Shown: in pieces, positions 53,089 through 61,004 of the stretch
Numbering within the stretch: position 1 is the first letter of the stretch
How the letters are laid out: each line of letters begins with the position of its first letter
Source: Dyella sp. C9
GTDB lineage: Bacteria; Pseudomonadota; Gammaproteobacteria; Xanthomonadales; Rhodanobacteraceae
Length of the DNA: 64,000 nt
Direction of reading: 5' to 3'
NCBI RefSeq assembly: GCF_003332825.1
Contig: NZ_QIRF01000006.1
Coordinates: 62,001-126,000, forward strand
The notes under the pieces: generated by a model
What the model saw: the letters and a program-made list of their open reading frames with translations, nothing else
Told to the model about the DNA's origin: nothing
Databases searched by the model: none
Position numbers and translations under genes: made by a program

Positions 53089-53850
53089 TCAATCCTGCGC
53101 GAACTGCTCATCCAGGATGCGCTGTTCCAGATTGTGCTCCGGGTCGAACAGCAGGCGCACGCCCTGCCCCTCGGACTGGCGGATCTGCACCTCGCGGATG
53201 TCGCGCACTTCGTGATAATCGGCGGTCGCGCTCACCGGGCGCTTGCCCGCATCGAGCACGCGCAGCGTCACCAGCGTGCGATGCGGCAGGATCGCACCAC
53301 GCCAGCGACGCGGGCGGAACGGACTGATCGGCGTCAGCGCCAGCACATTGGCATCCAACGGCAGGATGGGACCGTGCGCCGACAGGTTGTAGGCCGTGGA
53401 GCCCGCCGGCGTGGAGACCAGGATGCCGTCGCACACCAGGTTGGGCAGCTTCACCGTATCGTTGAGCTTCACTTCCAGATGCGCGGCCTGGTTGCTCTGG
53501 CGCAGCAGCGACACCTCGTTGAAGGCCAGCGCATGATGCACGTCGCCATTGCCGTCGGTGGTGCGCATCTCCAGCGGATAGAGCACGGCGGCATGGGCCC
53601 GCGCGATGCGCTCCTCCAACTCGTCGATGCGATGCTTGTTCATAAGGAAGCCGACCCGCCCCAGCTTCATGCCATACACCGGGGCCGGCAGCGCACGATA
53701 GGCATGCAGCGTGCGCAGCATGAAGCCGTCGCCCCCCAGGGCGACGATGACATCGGCCTGCTCCGGCGGCACGTCGTCATAGCGGTCGACAAGCTTGCGG
53801 CGTGCCTGCTGGGCGACGTTGGTTTCGCTGGCGACAAAGGCAAAGCGCAT
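53089..53850 (-). CDS. nadK: NAD kinase
   Basis: A 253-aa enzyme phosphorylating NAD to NADP. The GGDG motif lies in [16 protein letters not shown] (about residues 41-44). The NE/D motif is in [12 protein letters not shown], and [19 protein letters not shown] is the substrate-binding loop. It begins [21 protein letters not shown], so the ATG at 53850 is used. It is shorter than E. coli NadK, as is usual in xanthomonads. It sits directly downstream of gdhB on the same strand. Confidence 0.94.
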   Translation of the reverse strand: MRFAFVASETNVAQQARRKLVDRYDDVPPEQADVIVALGGDGFMLRTLHAYRALPAPVYGMKLGRVGFLMNKHRIDELEERIARAHAAVLYPLEMRTTDGNGDVHHALAFNEVSLLRQSNQAAHLEVKLNDTVKLPNLVCDGILVSTPAGSTAYNLSAHGPILPLDANVLALTPISPFRPRRWRGAILPHRTLVTLRVLDAGKRPVSATADYHEVRDIREVQIRQSEGQGVRLLFDPEHNLEQRILDEQFAQD

Positions 53851-53958
53851 AGGGCCGGGCTTCAGTCGGAAGAAGAGGCCCACAGTTGAGCCCAGATGGA
53901 CGAAGGGCGCAAGACCGTCGCCGGCCTGCGCCCTTCGAGCTTGCTGCTGTCAGCAGGT

Positions 53959-53986
53959 TGTCATCCCGGCCAGGGCCGGAATGACA
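53959..53986. terminator. Hairpin just after gdhB, repeat-derived
   Basis: TGTCATCCCGGCC and GGCCGGAATGACA pair with one mismatch. It lies 8 bases past the gdhB stop on the minus strand and resembles the 28-bp arms at 39132. It probably serves as the transcript end. Confidence 0.6.
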
Positions 53987-53993
53987 GGCCGGC

Positions 53994-56900
53994 TTACTGG
54001 TTCACCGGCACCTGTGCCAGCTGCGCCAGTCGGCGAACCGCGACCGAGGCGATCGGGTAGTCCGCGTTCTGGGTGAGGATCTCCGCCAGCATGTTGCGGG
54101 TGTACTTCAGCGTGGCGTCGTCACGCTGCAGCCATGCCTGCACCGGCGAGATGTCCTTGGCGGCGCCGGTCATCGACAGCACCTGCAGGGCCAGCGCGCG
54201 ATGCTGGTGGTTGAGCTCGTCCAGCAGCGAACCGCGGGCCTGGGCATGCCATGCGCCTTCCACCGGCAGCGCCTCGATCTGGCTGCGCAGCCACTCGAGG
54301 TCGAGCGACTCGCCCAGTTCGTAGAACACGCTCGCCACCTTGGCGATCGCCTGGCCGCTCTGCTGGGCCACCTCGACGATGTCCAGCATCGCCCGCAGCT
54401 CCGGCATGCGTGCCATGCGCAGCGCCAGCTCGGACGGCAGGCCGAGGCCTTCCCACTTCTCCTGGCTGGTGGCGAACTCCTGGCGACCGGTTTCGGTGAG
54501 CGCCGCCGGCAGCGCCGCGCGCAGCTCGGTGACGCCGGCCTGGTAGCGCTCCACGTTGGCGTTGATGTCCAGCGTGCCGCCCGGACGGTTCAGCAACCAG
54601 CGCGTGGTGTGACGCAGCAGCGACCAGATCTGCAGGATGGCGTCGATCTGGGTGTTCTCCGCCACCTTGCCGTCCAGCGCCTCGATCTGCGACCACAGTT
54701 CACGCGCATCGAGGATCTCGCGCGCGGCCGTGTACGCCTTGGCGATGGCCGCCGGACCCTGTCCGGTATCTTCCTGCATGCGCATCATGAAGGTGGCGCC
54801 CATGCGGTTGATGGTGGAGTTGGTCACGGCCGTGGCGATGATCTCGCGTTTCAGGCGATGGCGCTGCATGTGGTCGGCATACTTGCCGTGCAGCGGCTCG
54901 GGGAAGTAGCGCACCAGCTCCTTGGACAGGTACGGATCTTCCGGCACGTCCGAATCGAGCAGCTGCTGGTACAGCTTGATCTTGTCGTAGGACAGCAGCA
55001 CCGACAGTTCCGGACGGGTCATGCCGATGCCGCGCGTCTTGCGCTCGGTCAGCTCCGACTCGCTCGGCAGGTTCTCCACCTGGCGGTCCAGCAGGCCTTC
55101 CTGTTCCAGCATGCGGATGAAGTGCGCCATCGAGCCGATGCGATGCACCGACTGGTGCTCCATCAGGGTGATGGCCTGGTTCTGGCGGTAGTTGTCCCAC
55201 AGCACCAGCTGGCCCACTTCGTCGGTCATGCTGGCCAGCAGGGTGTTGCGCTGGTCGAGCGTGAGCTCGCCACGCTGCACCGCGTCGCCCAACAGGATCT
55301 TGATGTTCACCTCATGGTCGGAGGTGTCCACGCCGGCCGAGTTGTCGATGAAGTCGGTGTTGAGCAGCACGCCATGCTGGGCGGCTTCGATGCGGCCCTT
55401 CTGGGTGAAGCCCAGGTTGCCGCCCTCGCCCACCACCTTGCAGCGCAGCTCGGCGCCGTTCACGCGCAGCGCATTGTTGGCGCGGTCGCCCACGTCGGCG
55501 TGGGTTTCGCTGGCCGCCTTCACGTAGGTGCCGATGCCGCCGTTCCACAGCAGGTCCACCGGCGCCTTGAGGATGGCGCTGAGCAGCTCGTTCGGCGCCA
55601 GCTGGGTGACCTCGGGCGCGAGGCCCAGCACGCCGCGCACTTCCGGCGAAATCGGGATCGACTTCAGGCTGCGCGGATACACGCCGCCGCCCTGCGAGAT
55701 GAGCGACTTGTCGTAATCGTCCCAGCTCGAACGCGGCAGCTTGAACATGCGCTCGCGCTCCGCGAACGAACGCTCGATGTTCGGGTTCGGGTCGAGGAAG
55801 ACGTGGCGATGGTCGAACGCGGCCACCAGCTTGATGTGGCGCGACAGCAGCATGCCGTTACCGAACACGTCGCCGGACATGTCACCGATGCCCACGCAGC
55901 TGAAGTCTTCGGTCTGGCTGTTGCGGCCCAGTGCGCGGAAGTGGCGCTTGACTGACTCCCAGGCACCCTTGGCGGTGATGCCCATGCCCTTGTGGTCGTA
56001 GCCGTTGGAACCGCCCGAGGCGAACGCGTCGCCCAGCCAGAAGCCGTGCTCGACCGAGATGGCGTTGGCGATGTCGGAGAAGGTCGCGGTGCCCTTGTCG
56101 GCAGCCACCACCAGGTACGGATCGTCGTTGTCGTGGCGCACCACGTCATGCGGCGGCACTACCTTGCCTTCGACCAGGTTGTCGGTGATGTCGAGCAGGC
56201 TGCTGATGAACATGCGGTAGCAGGCGATGCCCTCGGCCAGCTGCGCGTCGCGGTCGCCGTTCACCGGCGGACGCTTGACGAAGAAGCCGCCCTTCGAGCC
56301 GACCGGCACGATCACGGTGTTCTTCACCATCTGCGCCTTCACCAGGCCCAGCACCTCGGTGCGGAAGTCTTCGCGACGGTCGGACCAGCGCAGGCCGCCA
56401 CGGGCCACCGAGCCGAAGCGCAGGTGGATGCCTTCCACGCGCGGCGCGCTGACGAAGATCTCGCGATACGGCACCGGCTTGGGCAGGTCCGGCACGCGGT
56501 GCGAGTCGAACTTGTAGCTGATGTAGCTGCGGTAGGCGCCATCCCACTGCTGGAAGAAGCTGGTGCGCAGGGTGGAACGGATCAGCGCCATGAAGCTGCG
56601 CAGGATGCGGTCTTCGTCCAGGCTGGACACGGTTTCCAGCAGCGTGCCGATGGTTTCTTCCACCACGCCGACCTGCTCGGCGCGCGGCTTGGACAGCGCG
56701 CCCACCAGCCCGTCGATCAGGCCCGGATGCGCGGAGCGCACCGACTCGGGGATCAGCGCCTGCATCTCGCCGCGCAGCAGCTCGCCGGCACGACGCAGCT
56801 CGTCGGCACTCAGCGACTCGCGGCGCGGGTCGAACTTGGCCAGGAACAGCTCCACCAGCAGGCCGGCGATGGCCGGGTAGCGGTTGAAGGCGTCTTCCAT

Positions 56901-58928
56901 GTAGTTCTGCGAGAAGGCCACGCCGGTCTGCAGCAGGTACTTGCAGTAACCGCGCAGCATGGCGATCTGGCGCCAGCTCAGCTTGGCGCCGAGCACCAGG
57001 CGGTTGAAGCCGTCGTTCTCGGCGTTGCCGCGCCAGATCTGCTCGAAGGCGTCCTCGAACAAGGTGCCGACCTGCTCCACGCTGAAGGCCAGGCTGCCGG
57101 CGGTCTGCACCTCGAAGTCCTGGATGTACAGCGTGCGACCGTCGATCTTCACGTCGTACAGGTGCTCGGTGAGCACGCGCAGGCCCAGGTTCTCCAGCTG
57201 CGGCAACACCTCGGACAGCGCGATGTCGCCGCCGCTGCGGTAGATCTTGAAGCGCAGCTCTTCCGGACGGGCGTCCGGATGGTAGAACGACATGCGCACC
57301 GCATCGTCGCCCTTGAGCAGCGCCAGCTGGCGCACGTCCTCGGCGGCGGAGGTCGGCGAAACGTCCTCCACGTAGCCGGCCGGCAGCGCCTTGGCGTAAC
57401 GGTTGGCCAGCACCACCCCGTCATGGTCGCCCAGCTTGGCCACCAGCGCGTCGCGCAGGTCGTCCTGCCAGTTGCGCACGATGGCGGCCACGCCCTTCTC
57501 CAGCTCGGCCACGTCGTAATGCACCTGGTCGCCGATCTTCGGGCGCACCACCACGTACAGGCGCACCAGCGCGGCCTCGCCCATCAGCACGGACGAATCG
57601 ATGTACTCGCCGCGCATGGCGTTGCGCAGCAGCCCCTCGATGCGCTCGCGCACCGTGGTGTTGAAGCGCTCGCGCGGCACGTACACCAGGCAGCTGACGA
57701 AGCGGCCGTAGCGGTCGCGGCGCACGAACAGGCGGGTACGTGCGCGCTGGCGCAGTTCCAGCGTGCCCATGGCATTGCTGTACAGCTCTTCCTCGCCGCT
57801 CTGGAACAGCTCGTCGCGCGGCAGCGTCTCCAGGATGTGGCGCAGCGCCTTGCCCGAATGGGAGTCGCGTTTGAGGCCGGACTGGTTCATCACGTACTCG
57901 TACTTCTGGCGCACGAGCGGCACGTCCTGCGGACGGGCCATGTAGGCATTGGAGGTGAACAGGCCCAGGAAACGCTGCTCGGCCACCGGCTTGCCGTTGG
58001 CGTCGAACTTGAGCACGCCGACGTAATCCATGTAGCCCGAACGATGCGCATGCGAGCGCGCATTGGTCTTGGTCAGTATGATCGCATCCATGGAGCCCGA
58101 CTGCGGCAGGTCGTGCGCCACCAGGCTGCGCAGCGAGCGCGGCGCCAGCGAGCGTTCGCTCTTGTGCAGGATACCCATGCCCGAGGTTTCATCGGCACGC
58201 AGCACTTCCTCGCCGTCGGCCTCGGTCACCACGTACTCGCGGTAGCCCAGGAAGGTGAAGTTGTCGTCAGCCAGCCAACGCAGGAATTCCGAGGCCTCCT
58301 TCACCGCGCCGGCTTCCAGCGGCAGCTGGCGGGACGGCAGGTCGGCTGCGATGGCCAGCGCCTTGTCGCGCATCTTCGGCCAGTCGTTGACGGCGGTGCG
58401 CACGTCTTCCAGCGCGCCTTCCAGCTGGGCCTTGAGCTTGGCCTGCGCCTCCTCGTCGGCCACGCGATCCACTTCGAAGTGCATCACCGACTCGGGCTGC
58501 GCGTCTTCCGCGCCCAGCTTGAGCAGCTTGCCCGAAGCGTCGCGGGTGGCGTTCACCACCGGGTGGATCACGGCGTGGATCTGCAGGTGCTCGCTGGCCA
58601 CCATGGTGACGGTGTCGACCAGGAACGGCATGTCGTCGGTGACGACCTGGATGTAGCTGCGGCCGGCATGGCCCGTGGCCGGATTGACCACGCGCACCGA
58701 AGCGCGGCCGGGCTGGCGCTGCTGCATGAAGTTCAGGAGGTCGGCGACGATGGCCGCCCACTCGGAGGCGGTGTGCAGCTCGAGATCGCCGTCGGAAATG
58801 CGCGCAAAGAAGGCGCTGATAAAAAATTGCGCCTCATCAAGGCGCTGGGTCTGGAATCCGGTTTGCTTCAATTCTTCGAGAACAACAGTGGGGAAGGAGC
58901 TGTTGCTAGCCGCACGAATCGCGTTCAT
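53994..58928 (-). CDS. gdhB: NAD-specific glutamate dehydrogenase, 180-kDa class
   Basis: A 1644-aa enzyme of the large L-GDH-180 class, deaminating glutamate to 2-oxoglutarate. The long N-terminal region (about 1-700) has ACT-like segments (SYIQVVTDDMPFLVDTVTMV; FTFLGYREYVV). The catalytic part (about 780-1250) has GLRWSDRREDFRTEVLGL, SKGGFFVKR with the catalytic Lys, and SGDVFGNGMLLSRHIKLVAAFDHRHVF. GEGGNLGFTQKGRIE is the nucleotide-fold part. Length and motif order are as in Pseudomonas and Xanthomonas homologues. The start is ATG 58928. It feeds the tricarboxylic cycle during growth on amino acids. Confidence 0.96.
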   Translation of the reverse strand: MNAIRAASNSSFPTVVLEELKQTGFQTQRLDEAQFFISAFFARISDGDLELHTASEWAAIVADLLNFMQQRQPGRASVRVVNPATGHAGRSYIQVVTDDMPFLVDTVTMVASEHLQIHAVIHPVVNATRDASGKLLKLGAEDAQPESVMHFEVDRVADEEAQAKLKAQLEGALEDVRTAVNDWPKMRDKALAIAADLPSRQLPLEAGAVKEASEFLRWLADDNFTFLGYREYVVTEADGEEVLRADETSGMGILHKSERSLAPRSLRSLVAHDLPQSGSMDAIILTKTNARSHAHRSGYMDYVGVLKFDANGKPVAEQRFLGLFTSNAYMARPQDVPLVRQKYEYVMNQSGLKRDSHSGKALRHILETLPRDELFQSGEEELYSNAMGTLELRQRARTRLFVRRDRYGRFVSCLVYVPRERFNTTVRERIEGLLRNAMRGEYIDSSVLMGEAALVRLYVVVRPKIGDQVHYDVAELEKGVAAIVRNWQDDLRDALVAKLGDHDGVVLANRYAKALPAGYVEDVSPTSAAEDVRQLALLKGDDAVRMSFYHPDARPEELRFKIYRSGGDIALSEVLPQLENLGLRVLTEHLYDVKIDGRTLYIQDFEVQTAGSLAFSVEQVGTLFEDAFEQIWRGNAENDGFNRLVLGAKLSWRQIAMLRGYCKYLLQTGVAFSQNYMEDAFNRYPAIAGLLVELFLAKFDPRRESLSADELRRAGELLRGEMQALIPESVRSAHPGLIDGLVGALSKPRAEQVGVVEETIGTLLETVSSLDEDRILRSFMALIRSTLRTSFFQQWDGAYRSYISYKFDSHRVPDLPKPVPYREIFVSAPRVEGIHLRFGSVARGGLRWSDRREDFRTEVLGLVKAQMVKNTVIVPVGSKGGFFVKRPPVNGDRDAQLAEGIACYRMFISSLLDITDNLVEGKVVPPHDVVRHDNDDPYLVVAADKGTATFSDIANAISVEHGFWLGDAFASGGSNGYDHKGMGITAKGAWESVKRHFRALGRNSQTEDFSCVGIGDMSGDVFGNGMLLSRHIKLVAAFDHRHVFLDPNPNIERSFAERERMFKLPRSSWDDYDKSLISQGGGVYPRSLKSIPISPEVRGVLGLAPEVTQLAPNELLSAILKAPVDLLWNGGIGTYVKAASETHADVGDRANNALRVNGAELRCKVVGEGGNLGFTQKGRIEAAQHGVLLNTDFIDNSAGVDTSDHEVNIKILLGDAVQRGELTLDQRNTLLASMTDEVGQLVLWDNYRQNQAITLMEHQSVHRIGSMAHFIRMLEQEGLLDRQVENLPSESELTERKTRGIGMTRPELSVLLSYDKIKLYQQLLDSDVPEDPYLSKELVRYFPEPLHGKYADHMQRHRLKREIIATAVTNSTINRMGATFMMRMQEDTGQGPAAIAKAYTAAREILDARELWSQIEALDGKVAENTQIDAILQIWSLLRHTTRWLLNRPGGTLDINANVERYQAGVTELRAALPAALTETGRQEFATSQEKWEGLGLPSELALRMARMPELRAMLDIVEVAQQSGQAIAKVASVFYELGESLDLEWLRSQIEALPVEGAWHAQARGSLLDELNHQHRALALQVLSMTGAAKDISPVQAWLQRDDATLKYTRNMLAEILTQNADYPIASVAVRRLAQLAQVPVNQ

Positions 58929-59779
58929 GGCATCTACTGTGTGGGGGAGACGGAATCAGGCTAAAAAAAGCCTCAAAAGGATACGCCTCACGTCAGGGCT
59001 TAGCTACCGTTGCCACCAGACCACTTCAGCTGACGGCAGGTCACTGCGCCATTGCAGCACAGCCCGCAAGCGCAGCCTGCACGACATCGAAACGTTGGTC
59101 CGGCGCCTGCCCGAGGCTCTTTGGGGGAAAGAAAAGCCCGAGGGCATCATGTGTTGCCTGCGCCGCACGGAAGGAAGCCCAGTGCGACCCGGCGCACGAT
59201 ACCAGTGCGTATGTCACCCGCGCGCAAGCGCGCGTGCGCTGCGACGCAGCACGCAAAAAAACTGGCGCGCGCCTGCCACAGGGATCGCGCCCGATGTCCC
59301 GCACCGGCCCACTGGTCATTTTCTCGCCAAGCGCCCGCTACTCGGCATCGCGTGCACGGACCATTGGCACACGACCCGGTGCACTACCGCTGGCAAGATC
59401 CTCACACGCGTGCCGCTAAGCTTCCCCAGCGCGGACACTCTCCCTTCACGGAATTAAGACAAAATGGTCAGGCAGGGACTGGACATATGTATGGCCATGG
59501 CCATTGCCCACTCTCCGGGAAACCCCGGGGGGCGCTTTGTGCACCCATTTGGGGAAAAGTCCATGGCTCTACAAATTTTAAACTGTACGGTATAGTCCAA
59601 GCTCGCCCGGTCTGAGCCATGGCTACCGTGCCCCACAATCGCGCCGGATCCCCGCCCAGGGAACCGGTGGCCCGTGGGGTTGCCGTGCGCTTGAACCTAG
59701 CTAGACCTTTCACCATCGCCCTGGAGGGCGATGGTGCGCTGCATCCCGATCACATCAAAAACAAAGCAATGGAGCCCAC
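58929..59779. other. Long divergent intergenic region between gdhB and the AcrAB-type pump
   Basis: About 850 bp with no convincing gene. Short frames are present on both strands, but none has a good start, a plausible composition or a recognised motif. From about 59,450 to 59,600 the sequence becomes AT-rich and holds the pump promoter. Near 58,960 a poly-A/T stretch lies just upstream of gdhB. The rest is GC-rich without visible repeat structure; a small RNA cannot be excluded. Confidence 0.5.
59568..59596 (+). promoter_or_regulatory. Promoter with overlapping palindromic operator of the AcrAB-type pump
   Basis: TCTACA (59568-59573) and TATAGT (59591-59596) are 17 bases apart and fit a sigma-70 promoter. 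ACTGTACGGTATAGT (59582-59596) is a 15-bp imperfect palindrome (12 of 15 symmetric) that covers the -10. A repressor bound there would block transcription, as TetR-type proteins do in acrAB-like operons. No tetR gene is adjacent. Confidence 0.55.
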
Positions 59780-60988
59780 ATGATGTCCTCGTCACTGCGC
59801 ACACCACTGTTGTGCCTTGGCCTGCTCACTCTGACCGCCTGTGGCAACGGCAAGCAGGCCGCGCCGCAGATGCCGCCGCCGGAAGTCGGCGTGGTGAAGG
59901 TGCAGCCGCAGAGCGAGCCGCTGCGCAAGAGCCTGGTGGGCCGCCTGTCCGCTTACCGCAGCGCCGATGTGCGCGCACGCGTATCCGGCGTCCTGGTCAA
60001 GCGCGTCTACACGGAAGGAACCGACGTCAAGGCTGGCCAGTTGCTGTTCCAGATCGACCCGGCGCCGTACCAGGCCGCACTCAACTCGGCGCAGGCCAAC
60101 CTGGCTTCGGCCAAGGCGACCTATGCCAACGCCCACGTGGTGGCTGAACGCGACCGAGCGCTGATCCCGCAGGGCTACGTCTCGCGCGCCCAGCTGGACG
60201 CCGACGAGGCGACCGAGCGCTCGGCCGCCGCCGGCGTGCAACAGGCCGAGGCTGCCGTGGTCACCGCCAAGGTCAACCTCAGCTATACCAACATCACCTC
60301 GCCGATCGATGGCCGCGCCGGCCAGCAGCAGGTCACCGAGGGTGCCATCGTCGGCAGCAGCACCGCCGATACCGGCTCCAGCGCCACCCTGCTCACCACC
60401 GTCGACCAGCTCGACCCGCTCTACGTGAACTTCACGATGAGCGTGGCGGACATGGACCAGATGCGTCGTGCCCAGCAGACCGGCAACGTCACGCTCAGCC
60501 AGCAGAACAAGGCCACCGTGACGGTGACCCTGCCGGACGGCACGCCCTATGGCCAGGATGGCGCTCTCGACTTCTCCGACACCACGGTCAACCCGACGAC
60601 CGGTGCGGTGAACCTGCGCGCCCTGCTGCCGAACCCCGACCGCGCCCTGTTGCCGGGCCAGTACGTGACGATCAGCGCCAACCTGGGTGAACAGCACAAC
60701 GTGTTCCTGGTGCCGCAGGCCGCCCTGCAGCGCGACACCGTCGGTGCATACACGATGGTGGTCGGCGCGGACGGCAACGTCGTGCGCAAGGACGTGGTCG
60801 CCACCGACACCAGTGGCAGCAACTGGATCGTCACCAGCGGTCTGAAGGCCGGCGACCAGGTGGTCGTCTCGGGCCTGCAGCGCGTGAAGGCCGGAGCCCC
60901 GGCCAAGGCGACTCCGTGGCAGCCGGACCAGAAGCCGGCCGCGCCGGGTGCCGCCCAGGCTGGCGCCAAGCCGGCCAACGGGCAGTAA
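59780..60988 (+). CDS. acrA: RND efflux periplasmic adaptor lipoprotein (AcrA/MexA type)
   Basis: A 402-aa membrane-fusion protein. The signal peptide ends in a lipobox (LLTLTACGNG, Cys near 21). The lipoyl halves are YRSADVRARVSGVLVKRVYTEG and SYTNITSPIDGRAGQQQVTEGA, with a hairpin between (about 100-165). The late part (GLQRVKAGAPAKATP) is typical of AcrA/MexA. The start is ATG 59780, 16 bases before the next gene's start after its stop. It forms an operon with the permease gene and follows the promoter/operator at 59568. Confidence 0.94.
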   Translation: MMSSSLRTPLLCLGLLTLTACGNGKQAAPQMPPPEVGVVKVQPQSEPLRKSLVGRLSAYRSADVRARVSGVLVKRVYTEGTDVKAGQLLFQIDPAPYQAALNSAQANLASAKATYANAHVVAERDRALIPQGYVSRAQLDADEATERSAAAGVQQAEAAVVTAKVNLSYTNITSPIDGRAGQQQVTEGAIVGSSTADTGSSATLLTTVDQLDPLYVNFTMSVADMDQMRRAQQTGNVTLSQQNKATVTVTLPDGTPYGQDGALDFSDTTVNPTTGAVNLRALLPNPDRALLPGQYVTISANLGEQHNVFLVPQAALQRDTVGAYTMVVGADGNVVRKDVVATDTSGSNWIVTSGLKAGDQVVVSGLQRVKAGAPAKATPWQPDQKPAAPGAAQAGAKPANGQ

Positions 60989-61004
60989 GCAAGGGAGCTA
61001 GACG

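Noticed and set aside
55992..58964. A 990-codon plus-strand frame over gdhB
   Set aside because: Antisense shadow of a conserved enzyme; no family motif and skewed composition rich in His, Gln and Ala.
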